NCBI GenBank assembly: GCA_027024145.1
Contig: JALVTF010000040.1
Coordinates: 1-37,775 of the forward strand
Direction: 5' to 3'
Origin: Campylobacterales bacterium
Lineage (GTDB): Bacteria > Campylobacterota > Campylobacteria > Campylobacterales > Nitratiruptoraceae
DNA length: 37,775 bases
Under the pieces are notes generated by a model, which had not been told where the DNA came from, did no database searches, and saw nothing but the letters and a program-made list of their open reading frames with translations. The position numbers and the translations under genes were made by a program. Shown piece by piece: positions 1-10,948 of the stretch. Numbering within the stretch: position 1 is the stretch's first letter; each line of letters begins with the position of its first letter.

Positions 1-2
1 CC

Positions 3-1196
3 CAAAACCGCTTCTTGCAAGAGTATATGGACTATTTCGGCGTCCAGTTCCAACGTCTTGGCTCTTTGCAAGAGACACTCGAGAGCGGTAAAAAATCGAA
101 CTTCGCACTTCTTGATTTCGACTACGTCAAGCCCGTGCAGGTCAAACAGTTTTTCATGAACAAAGTCCCCGTAGCGCTCGTCTCCAAAGTCACCAAAAAG
201 CGCACGGTCCAAGAGCTCATGTCCAAACTCATCAAAAACATCAATGAACCCGTCAACTTCACGAAACTCAAAGAGCTGCTGGACTACTACGTCTCACACG
301 CCAAAGAGATCAGCAACAAATCCTCTATCGTGGCACTGCCACAAAACGTCAAGTTCCGCGCTAAGGCACTTGTAGCCGAGGATAATGTCATCAACCAAAA
401 GCTTATCAAAAAGACTCTCGAAGACTATGGCCTCCAAGTAGACCTCGCCGACAACGGCCTCGAAGCGCTGGAGAAATTCAAACAAAACAACTACGACATT
501 ATCTTTATGGATATTCAGATGCCCGTCAAAGACGGTATCGAAGCGATGCAAGAGATACATCTGTACGAAAAAGAGATGAAGCGCATCCCCACCCCTATCA
601 TCGCCCTCACCGCCCATGCGCTCAAAGGCGATCGTGAGCGCTTTATGAATAAGGGCTTCGATGAGTACATCACCAAACCTATCAACAGAAAAGATGTGGA
701 GACGATTCTCAAAGCTTTCTTGCCCGATAAAAAGTACATCCCGCAAGCCGAGGAGATAGAGCAAGAACAGAACACCCAAGAAACTCAAGCAAACGAAGAG
801 CCACGAGAGGTGAAAAAGAGCGGATACGATTTTGACATCTTGCTTTTGAAAAAGAGTCCTCTCGAAGCGAAACTCTTCGCAAACGTGCTCAAATCTTTGG
901 GCTATAGCGTCGATATGGCACTGGATCTCGATGATTTCAAGCAGCGACTCGAGCAGCGCAGATATAAAATCGCTTTTATCGACAAAGAATCGGATGAGTA
1001 CAATTTCCACATCATCCGCGCACTGCGCGAAATCGCACCCGATACGAAATTCGTACTGCTCGTAGAACCAAGCTACGATATCGCATCACTCACTACACTC
1101 GAAAAAGAGTTCTACGACGACGTGATGCGCAACATCATCAAAAAAGATTTCTTCAAAACCGAAATCGAAAAACTCTACCAGAAAGAAGAGGTATGA
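3..1196 (+). CDS. C-terminal part of a multi-receiver (hybrid histidine kinase or multi-REC response regulator) protein, 5'-truncated by the window edge
   Basis: Frame stays open to the window start with only a TTG at 15, so the true start is upstream. Canonical REC domain 'ALVAEDNVINQKLI...DIIFMDIQMPVKDG...PIIALTAHA...DEYITKPI', flanked by two degenerate receiver-like segments. Confidence 0.85.
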   Translation, partial: QNRFLQEYMDYFGVQFQRLGSLQETLESGKKSNFALLDFDYVKPVQVKQFFMNKVPVALVSKVTKKRTVQELMSKLIKNINEPVNFTKLKELLDYYVSHAKEISNKSSIVALPQNVKFRAKALVAEDNVINQKLIKKTLEDYGLQVDLADNGLEALEKFKQNNYDIIFMDIQMPVKDGIEAMQEIHLYEKEMKRIPTPIIALTAHALKGDRERFMNKGFDEYITKPINRKDVETILKAFLPDKKYIPQAEEIEQEQNTQETQANEEPREVKKSGYDFDILLLKKSPLEAKLFANVLKSLGYSVDMALDLDDFKQRLEQRRYKIAFIDKESDEYNFHIIRALREIAPDTKFVLLVEPSYDIASLTTLEKEFYDDVMRNIIKKDFFKTEIEKLYQKEEV

Positions 1197-1567
1197 AAGA
1201 ACAGCTCAAAGTACTCTATGTAGACGATGATCTCATCAATCGCAAACTGCTTGCGAAAATTCTTCATAAAAACCCGGCGATCTATGAAGCTCTCGAAGCA
1301 AAAGACGGACAGGAAGCGCTGGAGATTCTCAACAAAAACCGCGATGTCAACTTCGTACTTCTCGATATCATCATGCCGCGCCTCGATGGCATCGCGACTC
1401 TCGAAGCGATGCGAAAAGATCCGCGCTTCAAAGACATTCCCGTCGTGGTACTGAGCACCGACGATACACAAAAGACACGTGCTATCGAAGCCGGCGCCAA
1501 CGACTTTATCAACAAACCCATCAAAGAATCTGATCTCAATGAGAAAATAGAGAAGTACTCCCTCTAA
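1193..1567 (+). CDS. single-domain CheY-like response regulator
   Basis: REC motifs '[14 protein letters not shown]', '[13 protein letters not shown]', 'VVVLSTDDT', 'DFINKPI'; ATG overlaps the preceding stop (ATGA) and is preceded by a purine-rich RBS (agaagaggt). Confidence 0.93.
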   Translation: MKEQLKVLYVDDDLINRKLLAKILHKNPAIYEALEAKDGQEALEILNKNRDVNFVLLDIIMPRLDGIATLEAMRKDPRFKDIPVVVLSTDDTQKTRAIEAGANDFINKPIKESDLNEKIEKYSL

Positions 1568-3981
1568 AGGAGTGCTTCGGCAAGAACCTCTTCTATCGTC
1601 GTAACGGGAACTATCTTGAGATTTTCCACCACTTCGGCTGGGATATCGTCGAGATCTCTATCGTAGTTTTTCTTAGGAATGAGCACCTTTTTGATCTTCG
1701 CTTTATAGGCTGCGATGAGTTTTTCTTTGAGTCCACCGATGGGCAGCACTCTTCCCGTTAGCGTCAATTCTCCCGTCATCGCCACATCGTTGCGCACCCT
1801 GCGTTCACTGAGAATCGAAGCGATGGATGTGGCCATGGTGATACCGGCACTCGGTCCATCTTTTGGCGTGGCGCCTTCGGGGATGTGCAGATGGATATCG
1901 TAGCGGCGGTACACTTCACTGGCATCGAGCTGTTTCTTCTCCTCTTTCTCTTTGGCCGTTTTGGGAATGACATCTTGTTCGATAGGCAGTTTGCCCTGAT
2001 CAATGAGGACTTTTACCACACTATAGGCTATGCTGGCAGACTCCTTCATCACCTCTCCCAGGCGTCCCGTGAGCTGGAGGCTTCCTTTGCCTTTGATTTT
2101 GATAGATTCGATTCTGAGCACATCGCCGCCTACGGCTGTCCAGGCCAAGCCGTTGACCACACCCACTTGCGGCTCTTTTTCGATGGTCTCTATCTCAAAA
2201 ACCGGTTTTTCGAGATACTTGTCGAGATTTTTGAGGGTTACGGAGACCTTCTTGATCTCGGGATTTTGGAGTATCTCCTTGGCCGCTTTACGGATGATAT
2301 CCGCGATGCGGCGGCGAAGGTTGCGCACACCCGCTTCGCGCGTATACTTTTCGATGATCGCTTCGAGGGCGGATTTACTGATGCTCAGTTCACTACGCTT
2401 GAGACCGTGCTTTTTGAGCTCTTGGGGTATAAGGTAGCGTTTGGCGATTTCGAACTTCTCGCTCGGCGTGTAGGAACTGAGGAATATAAACTCCATCCTA
2501 TCGCGAAGAGGCGCGGGGATATAGCCCACATCGTTTGCCGTAGCGATAAAGATGACGTTGCTCAAATCGATGCTGAAATTGAGATAGTAGTCGCGAAAGT
2601 GCGTATTTTGCTCGGGATCGAGGATTTCTAACAAAGCGGATGTAGGGTCTCCACGCATATTGCGCCCCACTTTGTCGATTTCATCCAGCACCATCACAGG
2701 ATCCATCTCTTTAGCTTCTATGAGCCCTTGGACGATGCGCCCAGGCATCGCGCCTATGTAGGTGCGGCGATGGCCCCTGAGTTCATTCACGTCTTCAAGA
2801 CCTCCAAGTGCTATACGTACCAGCGGACGCTTGAGTGCGGTAGCTATCGAGTTCGCAAGTGAAGTCTTCCCTATCCCTGGAGGTCCTGCGAAGCAGAGGA
2901 TCGCGCCACTCCCTTTTTGCTTCTTGATGCCGCGCAGCTCCAAAAGCTCCTTGACGGCGAAGTACTCCACGATGCGCTCTTTGGGTTTTTCGAGTCCGTA
3001 GTGGTCTTTATCCAGCTCACGCTGCACATCTTCGATATCGAGCTTCTTTTTCGAATACTTGCCAAAAGGTACTTCCAGCACCCAGTCCAGATAGGTCTGA
3101 ATTACCACCGCTTCGGCACTATCTGGATGCATCCTAGCATAGCGATCGATCTGTTTTTTGATCTCTTTATAGGCCTCTTCCGTCAGGTAGGGCTCGATGG
3201 CATCCAGTTTTTTCTGGTACTCCTCGATCTCTTCCTCTTTTTGGGTATCGACACCCAGCTCTTTTTGGATCTGCTTGAGTTGCTCTTTGAGAAAGTATTC
3301 ACGATTGGCCTGCTCGAGGCGGGAGTTGACTTTGCTTTTGATCTCCTTTTGGAGCTTGCTCTGCTCTATCTCTTCGCTCACGGCATCGATGAGGAGCATG
3401 AGACGCTTTTCCACATCCTCCTCGATGAACATCTCATAAGCGCGATCTTTCTTGAGCTTAAGCACGGAGCTCACGAGATCTGCAATGCGATTGGGCTCGT
3501 GGTTCTCTTCGATGGTACGCACCAGATCTTGCGGGAAGGAGCTGTTGACGCTGGCAAGCGTGCGGATCTTTTCACGCAGCACCTCCAAAAGCGCGTCGAT
3601 TTTGATCTCGTTGTAGGGCTTGGACTCGATCACATCCACCACTGCCATGAGCGGCTTTTTGGAGACGTGTTCTATGATGCGCCCGCGTGCAAGCCCTTGG
3701 AAAAGGAGCTTGACACGTCCGTCTGGGAGATTGACCTTGCGCATCACGGAGCCGATGACGCCAGCCGGGTAGATAGCGTCGAAACTACGCTCTCCTTCAT
3801 GCCCCTCTTTTGAGGGCACCACGAGGATGAGGCTGTTATCTTGGAGTGCCTTCTCGGCTGCTATGATATTCGCTTCGTCACTAATGAAAATGGGCGAAAT
3901 CATGAAGGGGTATAGAAATATGTCATCCTCTACAATCACGGGAAGTGTCGTAGGAAAAGCACTATAATCACTCAGTTGCAT
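1564..3981 (-). CDS. lon: ATP-dependent Lon protease
   Basis: Walker A '[15 protein letters not shown]', Walker B '[11 protein letters not shown]', Ser-Lys protease motif '[14 protein letters not shown]', 805 aa full length. Confidence 0.98.
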   Translation of the reverse strand: MQLSDYSAFPTTLPVIVEDDIFLYPFMISPIFISDEANIIAAEKALQDNSLILVVPSKEGHEGERSFDAIYPAGVIGSVMRKVNLPDGRVKLLFQGLARGRIIEHVSKKPLMAVVDVIESKPYNEIKIDALLEVLREKIRTLASVNSSFPQDLVRTIEENHEPNRIADLVSSVLKLKKDRAYEMFIEEDVEKRLMLLIDAVSEEIEQSKLQKEIKSKVNSRLEQANREYFLKEQLKQIQKELGVDTQKEEEIEEYQKKLDAIEPYLTEEAYKEIKKQIDRYARMHPDSAEAVVIQTYLDWVLEVPFGKYSKKKLDIEDVQRELDKDHYGLEKPKERIVEYFAVKELLELRGIKKQKGSGAILCFAGPPGIGKTSLANSIATALKRPLVRIALGGLEDVNELRGHRRTYIGAMPGRIVQGLIEAKEMDPVMVLDEIDKVGRNMRGDPTSALLEILDPEQNTHFRDYYLNFSIDLSNVIFIATANDVGYIPAPLRDRMEFIFLSSYTPSEKFEIAKRYLIPQELKKHGLKRSELSISKSALEAIIEKYTREAGVRNLRRRIADIIRKAAKEILQNPEIKKVSVTLKNLDKYLEKPVFEIETIEKEPQVGVVNGLAWTAVGGDVLRIESIKIKGKGSLQLTGRLGEVMKESASIAYSVVKVLIDQGKLPIEQDVIPKTAKEKEEKKQLDASEVYRRYDIHLHIPEGATPKDGPSAGITMATSIASILSERRVRNDVAMTGELTLTGRVLPIGGLKEKLIAAYKAKIKKVLIPKKNYDRDLDDIPAEVVENLKIVPVTTIEEVLAEALL

Positions 3982-3989
3982 ATCTTCTC

Positions 3990-4628
3990 CTACCAGTTGA
4001 TGATATAGTCATACCAGGATTTGGGCACAGAGATCTCGTTTTTGTCTATCCAGTAGTTCTCTATTTTTTGGCGATAGATTTCTGCGGCTTTGGTTTTGCC
4101 ACGACGCTCGTAGAGTTTGGCGATGCTGCTATCGAGGACATACTGAGCCAAATAGAGCTTCGTCAGGATCGTATCCACCAAAGGCGTAAAAGGGCTATCG
4201 GGATAGCGCTGCTCATACTTTTTGGCTTCTTGTATCGTCTCACGCAAAAGCTTTTGGTCGCGATTGATACTCTTAAAGCCCAAAAACGAGGCCTTGATTT
4301 TGAGATATTTCGCAAATTCGGTATCTTCGGCATCGGCATAGCGCTTGATATATTCATCGAGATAGTACTTTGCCAAAAGATACTCCTCCTCATCCATGTG
4401 CGCCATCGCAAGCATCAGCGTCGCCTCTTTGAGCAGCGGCGAAGCGAAGTGTTCGCTCTGGAGCGAAGTGTAGTACTCGTCCGCTTTGTCGAGGTTTTCG
4501 TTGCTTACATAGTAGAGTATTTTTTGATACCAGTAGATATCGGATTTATTGTATTCGGGAGCCTCTTTTGTCGAACAGCCTGCAAAAAAGAGCAAACCCG
4601 TAAACACCACAGCGAAGATTCGTTTCAT
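3990..4628 (-). CDS. bamD: outer membrane assembly lipoprotein, BamD-like (TPR)
   Basis: Lipobox '[18 protein letters not shown]', TPR-like helices, '[14 protein letters not shown]' typical of BamD/ComL. Confidence 0.8.
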   Translation of the reverse strand: MKRIFAVVFTGLLFFAGCSTKEAPEYNKSDIYWYQKILYYVSNENLDKADEYYTSLQSEHFASPLLKEATLMLAMAHMDEEEYLLAKYYLDEYIKRYADAEDTEFAKYLKIKASFLGFKSINRDQKLLRETIQEAKKYEQRYPDSPFTPLVDTILTKLYLAQYVLDSSIAKLYERRGKTKAAEIYRQKIENYWIDKNEISVPKSWYDYIINW

Positions 4629-4654
4629 TTATCCTCTTTTACGAAATTTGCACA

Positions 4655-4660
4655 ATTATA
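4655..4660 (-). promoter_or_regulatory. candidate -10 box (TATAAT) for the bamD-lon transcript
   Basis: Minus strand TATAAT 27 nt upstream of the bamD-like ATG; no clear -35. Confidence 0.5.
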
Positions 4661-4706
4661 ACAAATTTTGTCTGCCTGTGATAAAATTGTGCAAAAAGGA
4701 TATACG

Positions 4707-5450
4707 ATGGCCACTATCACCATCATCGGCACCGGAAAAATGGCAGAAGCCATCATCGCCGGCCTGGCTGGCTCGTATGAGACGATCGAAGTCGTGGGTA
4801 GAAACGCCCAAGCACTCCAAAATCTCGCAAGCAAATATCCTATCCAGACAGCTCCTCTCGAAAACTTCGATATCGAGGGCAAAACTGTCATCCTCGCCGT
4901 CAAACCCTATGCACTCGAAGAGGTACGAAAACAGCTTTGCGGTAAAGCCCATATCCTCATCTCCATCCTGGCGGGCACATCCCTCGAAGCACTTCGTAGT
5001 ATCGATGCCCAATACTATGCTCGTGCCATGCCCAATATCGCCGCCTCAAAAAAAGCCTCCACAACGACGATAATGGGAGATAGTGAGGCCAAAGCGAAAG
5101 CTCTTGAAATTTTCGAAAAAATTGGCAAGACTATCGCGGTAGATACCGAAAAAGAGCTTGACATCGCCACGGCTATCGCAGGCAGCGGCCCTGCCTTTTT
5201 GGCACTTGCAGAAGAAGCCATCGTCGATGGCGGTGTAGCATGCGGCCTTACAAGAGAGAGCGCGAAAGCGCTGACCAAAGGCCTCTTTGCCAGCTACGCG
5301 GCACTTGCAGATATGCATCCGGCCGCTATCAAAGAGAGCGTCATGAGTCCGGGAGGCACCACCGCTGCCGGCATCAAAGCTCTGGAAGCGAAAGCCGTAC
5401 GCGCCGCCTTCATCGATGCGATCACCGCGGCATATGAAAGGACAAAATGA
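4707..5450 (+). CDS. proC: pyrroline-5-carboxylate reductase
   Basis: 'TIIGTGKMAEAII', 'RAMPNIAA', 'AGSGPAFLALAEEAIVDGGVACGL', 'VMSPGGTTAAGIKALE'. Start moved from 4668 to ATG at 4707 (MATITIIG). Confidence 0.96.
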   Translation: MATITIIGTGKMAEAIIAGLAGSYETIEVVGRNAQALQNLASKYPIQTAPLENFDIEGKTVILAVKPYALEEVRKQLCGKAHILISILAGTSLEALRSIDAQYYARAMPNIAASKKASTTTIMGDSEAKAKALEIFEKIGKTIAVDTEKELDIATAIAGSGPAFLALAEEAIVDGGVACGLTRESAKALTKGLFASYAALADMHPAAIKESVMSPGGTTAAGIKALEAKAVRAAFIDAITAAYERTK

Positions 5451-8400
5451 GAAGTTATTTGTTTCTAGTCTTTGTAATAATATTCAACACAGTATTGACT
5501 CTTCCTATTTTTGGTGGTGAAGATTACAACAAAGAAGCAGAGTTTCAATCTGTTTTTTCGCAAATGGTGCGAGGCGACATTAGCGCTACCGGTGCACCTG
5601 TTATCTGCGCCGACAACGGAAATGGACAGTGTGATTGGAATTACGATGGATATCTCTTTGACATCGACCCTTTACCATATAATGAATTAAATAGACCGAA
5701 CTTTTTCAATTCATCCGCAGCGGTGCTCAATCTTCCAGCAGGCGTTACTGGTTCAGATATCATATGGGCAGGGTTATACTGGCAAGGACATATCTTTGGG
5801 CTCGGTTCTCAACAGGATTTCAACAATGCCATTCAAGATTATGACAAAGTAATTTTTATAGACCCCAAAGGGAATTCCCACAATATCACTGCAAATAGAA
5901 CCTATTATTACGGCTATACAGAACGCGAAGTGCTTGAAACGGGAAAAAAAATGGATACAGATTCTTTTATGAAGGCGTAGCAGATGTTACCGATATAGTC
6001 CGGAATACTCTCGACCCTTCTAATCCAGTTTTTGCAGTAGCAAACATAAAAACAACAATGACGAAAGACTACTATATAGACGATAAAAAACTTCACGACT
6101 ATTTTGGTCACGCTGTCAGAGTGCGTTGGGGAAACTGGGGTGGCTGGTCTCTTGTAGTGGTATATAGAAACAGCAACGACCCTTTACAATTTATCTCACT
6201 TTACGACGGATTTAAATTTTTGATTCCTCCTTTTGGATATAAGGCAGAATTGGAAATCAAACTCCCAGATAATAGTTTTTATACACCACCATATGGAGAT
6301 ATTAAATCCAAAACAATTATTTTTAGTGCAGGTGCCGAAAGAAAAATCGATACAGATTATCTCTATATCTATAACAAAGACGAAGGTTACAAAACCGTCA
6401 GTAATGCCAAAAACCCCGAAAACAATATCATGAACGACACGATATCATATTTAGGACAAAATATTTCAAACTTTCGTGACTTTAACCCCGGGATAGATTT
6501 AGATGTTTTTGATACGTCAAACATTCTTGCACACGGACAGACAACCACGAAAATCAAAATCACTATGAAAGCGCTTAAAAGTATGGCGGATCAAACGTTT
6601 GTAGGATTTGTGGGCATTGCAAACGAAGTGTACGAACCAAAAATCTGCTATCTTGAGACTCTGTACGACAAAAACGGAAACGAAATCAATGGAACTTCCA
6701 TTGTAAAAATAGGCGACACTCTTACAGCCGAAATGACATTGCGCAATATCGATTACGAAACGGCACGCAATGTCCGTATCATCCGAACGTTTGACGATAA
6801 CGAGACATCGTATGTGACAAACAGTGTTCAGATTAAAGACCTGGGGTATCATAACCTTATACATATAGCAGATAATCACCAGTTAAGCAACGACAATTTA
6901 GAAGTCACCATCGATCAAGGCACAGTAGGTGATGTAAATGAAACCAATGTCACAATCGGTCCGTTCGGTCTAGGAGATGATAATGAGTTTCCACCTTGGG
7001 AATCAAGTTATCCAGTGTATAAAAAAGAAGCTATACTACGGTATCAATTCCATGCTGAAACAAGTGGCGCGTTAGAAAATATTTACAATACACATTACTA
7101 TTTCAATATTTTCGGATACACAGGTACCGTAGAAGGAACATTGCCGAAATGTACCGACTTCAACAATACCTACATCATCTACGAACCCAATACAGGTGTC
7201 ATCAACGTCACCAATCCAAATTTCTCAGGCTCGCAGGTCTCCACAGACGCCAACAGTTCCCAAAACGCGCTCTATACGCAAGTAGCGGGGACTTCATTTG
7301 CAACTAAAGCAATCGCACTCAAACACCCTCCAGCCCTCAACGAAACGAGCGTACCTCTCAAAAGAAGTCATGCACTCGCGGAACTCGAACTCGTCAAAGC
7401 CATTGGCAATACCGCTTGTAAAAACGCCATCGGCGTACATGTCACGCAAAACGCCAAACAACTTATCTATTTCAATGACCATAACAGCGTCGCAACGACG
7501 TTTACCGCAAAGAAAGCCTCCAGAGGTGTGCGTTTTCGTGCACGGTATTTCAAATGGATCAATCTCATGTCCGACCACTCTGTGCACTGTTTGCACCCCA
7601 ATCAATATAGCTCGCGTTTCCCCGGTGTCCCACAGTGTCTCGTGCGGGGAAACAGCAGATTGAAAGTACGCAAACTCAAAAAGATTTTCGGTCAGAACAA
7701 TCCATGCTTTACAAACGCTCTGGGAAATCCTTGCCGATCCAGCGGTAGAGGCTCACGAGCCCCATACAACAAACACGACGGTACCGACTGTCTGGCATGT
7801 CTAATGGATCACAGCGATCAGGTCTCCTATTCATGCTCTATGGATGCGTTCGCTATCAGACCTGCTACGTACGCGATCGACGTGAACGACACGTTCTTGA
7901 TAGGAAAGCGCTCCTATAGACTCGACATCAATGCCACACCCCTTGGATCGACGCAAAATCTCGCAGACTACAACGTCACTTTTACAAGTTCCAACGCCGA
8001 TACGAACATCACCACAAAACTCTTGCCAAAACCCGGCTGCCAAGGACCGGCCGATGCCAACGAAACCAACAACCTTTCCGGCACGAACGTCGTTTTTTCC
8101 GACGGCGCAGCCTCCACAAACAGCTACACGTTTCATGATATCGGAGAGGTCAATCTCTCCATCGTAGACAACTACTGGACCAAAATCGACCAAAACAAAC
8201 GAGATAGACACAACAATATCGTCAACGACTGTATTCCCAATAGCGCATCCAACTCTCCTTCCAGTGGTAAAGTGGGATGTATGACACGAGGATGGAAAAA
8301 ACTCGAATTTCATCCAAAAGATTTCAATCACACCGTGGCACTGACAAACTTCATCCCGGCTGCATCCTTTACCTATCTCTCGAACGATCCGAACATGTAC

Positions 8401-9381
8401 GCTCGCTATGATATCACCATTACGGCCAGACTCGCTGACGATTCTGCTGCACGTAACTACGTCAAATCCTGCTATGCAAGGGATATCAACTCTACCTTGA
8501 ATCTCCTTAGCAACCAGACGTTGGGCTGGTCGGATATGGCGCATCGCCTCATCTTTTTCGACGATCCTGCACACTACTCTTTGCACGGCCTTGGAGCCGG
8601 AAACAATTATGTGCGTGCAAGCAGCGTCACTTTCGATGTCAAAGAATCTAACTTCACCACAGGCAGCATGGCGACGATTCCTTTGCGTTTCAATATCGAA
8701 CGCAATGTCTCTATACCGGATCTACCAATCATTTTTCATAAAAACGACTACAACATCTCCACGAGCGAAAAACCCTATACAGGCGCCATCAAACTCGTAC
8801 ATGGCGAAGACTTCGATAGAAGCAGCGATACCAATATTACCTTCGTCTATGGAAGGCTCGATACGAACAACGAAGAGCAAAACACTATCACGGGCAGCGA
8901 CGGTAACGTGACCGTGCTCTATGAAATTTACAATCCTCTCTCCGTTGACGCGACGGGCAATATCGTCCCCAAAGTCAATCTCCCGCTTTTTGGCAGCATG
9001 ACGCGCAGTCCCAACAACCCCAACTGGCTCATCAACAATCAACACACACTCGCCGAAGGTAATATCAACAACATCTACTATCAAGGTACCAACGTATTCG
9101 AAACGGGTGCGGGAACGGTACGCATAACCCAAGATAGCTATGCAAACGGTAAACACGCACTCAAGCTTCACTACGGGGGCTCCAATTATCCATATCTTGC
9201 CACGATGGATGTGAATACATCCGACTGGCTCGTGTACAACAAATACAATCAAAATGCTGCAACGGTACCTTTGCATACCAAATTCATACGAGCCGGAAAA
9301 TGGATGGGTGTAGGAAGCGACATCAACGGTACGATAGAATCGAACCAGAGCCAGATAAACAGATATAGGATAGACTGGTGA
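5447..9381 (+). CDS. giant secreted/surface protein, MshQ-like (DUF6701-type 'FAIRP' region), encoded in two frames (5447..5980 and 5950..9381) joined by a -1 frameshift at an A8 tract
   Basis: N-terminal signal peptide 'MRSYLFLVFVIIFNTVLTLPIFGG'. Frame continuity across 5944-5951: '...REVLETGKK|NGYRFFYEGVADVTDIVRNTLDPSNPVFAVANIKTTMTKDYY...' reads as a continuous domain ('WAGLYWQG', 'ADVTDIV', 'GGWSLVVVYRN', 'LYDGF'). C-terminal part 'YSCSMDAFAIRPATYAIDV'. Spliced product would be 1311 aa. Confidence 0.75.
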
Positions 9382-10058
9382 GAAACGCATTCGGCCTTAT
9401 CGAACTGCTGTTTGCCATCATCGTCATGAGTGTGGCGATGCTGGCTATTCCACCGATTCTCGAGCAGACCACATCGAATATCAACGAAATTCTCAAGCAA
9501 GAAGCGATATTCCAGGCTTATCGTACCATCTACACAATAGAGACATACAAATGGGATGAAAAGACCACCCTCGAAGGTTCCACTTCTACCGGAGTGATCA
9601 ACATTCCCCACATTCTCGATACCACCAATGGCGATACTGAACTCAACCGCACCAACCCCGCTTCCGTCGTGCGCCAAGGCAATTTCAATGTATTTACACG
9701 CCGTACCTTCTTCCCCAGTCCCACCTATGCATCCACTACTCTTGGTCTTGATGCAGGAGAGACACAAAAAGACGATATCGATGATTTTAACGGTAATATA
9801 GACATTATCAACAAAAGCACCGGCAACTTCGTTATCGATATGCGCATCAGACAAAATATCTACTACATTAGCGATAACACCAACTACAGTGCGAACAATA
9901 TAAACATCAATATCAACGCAACACCTGCCACAGCTTCCACAAATATCAAAATGATCGACATCAACGTCACGGACGCAAGCGGCGGAGCCATTCTCGTCAT
10001 GCGTGGGTTTACCTGCAATATCGGTGCAGCACCTCTTTTGAAGAAGGATGCACTGTGA
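9378..10058 (+). CDS. prepilin-type protein (type IV pilus minor pilin-like, MshD-like position)
   Basis: N-terminal methylation-type segment 'MRNAFGLIELLFAIIVMSVAMLAIPPILEQ'; GTG start overlapping upstream stop (GTGA). Confidence 0.8.
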   Translation: MRNAFGLIELLFAIIVMSVAMLAIPPILEQTTSNINEILKQEAIFQAYRTIYTIETYKWDEKTTLEGSTSTGVINIPHILDTTNGDTELNRTNPASVVRQGNFNVFTRRTFFPSPTYASTTLGLDAGETQKDDIDDFNGNIDIINKSTGNFVIDMRIRQNIYYISDNTNYSANNINININATPATASTNIKMIDINVTDASGGAILVMRGFTCNIGAAPLLKKDAL

Positions 10059-10948
10059 GAAAAGGGCTCACTCTCATAGAACTCGTTTTTGTCATCGTGG
10101 TGTTTGGTATATTGGCAAGCATCGGAAGCGAAGTCATTGCCAAACTCTACGAAAACCGCCTCATCGCCCAAGCCACACAAGAAGCGAGCGACCGTGCACA
10201 GTTTGGACTAGAAACCATCGCCAAAAGATTAATGTATCGCGTCAAGGATAGTGAAATAGCACGTAAAAGCAGCAACCCTCTCGGCACGGCGATTACACTG
10301 AGTTCCACCGTCACCGATAGGGACATTTTAGAGTGGATTGGGTACGCATTCGAAGCGATGCGGGGCAATTGGAACGCGACACTTTCATACAACCAACCGG
10401 GATTTTCGGGACTTTGCGATCTCAATACGAGTGATAAAACCAAACTCGTCTCTCCGGGAAGCGATTTTTCTAAAGCGAGGTCTATCATCCTCAGCACCTC
10501 CTATAACAGTGTCGATCTCAACAATAATAACAGTGGAGCCGCCGTCATTTTCAAAGGAGGATACGTTGCGGGTCACGACCCTTTGACGGGGTATTTCACA
10601 TCACCCTATCCGGATGTTTATAAAGTGCATCGTCGCAATAACACATCGCTCACGTTCGAAAACACAGGATCGAAAACACTCTATGAACACTACTACCTCG
10701 TCTACTCGGCTTATGCAATAGTCCCGAGACTTACGGCACAGGGGGATTACAATCTCACACTGTACTATGACTATCGACCTTGGATGGGACAAAACTACAC
10801 GCAGGGCAAACATAAACTTCTCTTGGCACACGTCTCACGTTTCAAATTTCGCAAAATCGACAAAGCCGTCGAACTTTTACTATGTGCCACGAAAAAAATT
10901 TCAAACGATTTCAATGTGACTATATGCGGTAAAAAGGTGGTGTTTTGA
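10055..10948 (+). CDS. prepilin-type N-terminal cleavage/methylation domain protein (MshO-like position)
   Basis: 'MRKGLTLIELVFVIVVFGILASIGSEVIAKLYENRLIAQ' classic class III signal; GTG start in GTGA overlap. Confidence 0.88.
   Translation: MRKGLTLIELVFVIVVFGILASIGSEVIAKLYENRLIAQATQEASDRAQFGLETIAKRLMYRVKDSEIARKSSNPLGTAITLSSTVTDRDILEWIGYAFEAMRGNWNATLSYNQPGFSGLCDLNTSDKTKLVSPGSDFSKARSIILSTSYNSVDLNNNNSGAAVIFKGGYVAGHDPLTGYFTSPYPDVYKVHRRNNTSLTFENTGSKTLYEHYYLVYSAYAIVPRLTAQGDYNLTLYYDYRPWMGQNYTQGKHKLLLAHVSRFKFRKIDKAVELLLCATKKISNDFNVTICGKKVVF

Noticed and set aside
294-1010. 238-aa minus-strand ORF opposite the multi-receiver gene
   Set aside because: Antisense to a clearly coding REC protein; no recognisable motifs; consistent with shadow-frame openness from codon bias.
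2917-3813. 298-aa plus-strand ORF opposite lon
   Set aside because: Antisense shadow of a highly conserved gene; low-complexity Leu/Phe/Asp composition typical of mirrored Lys/Glu-rich codons.
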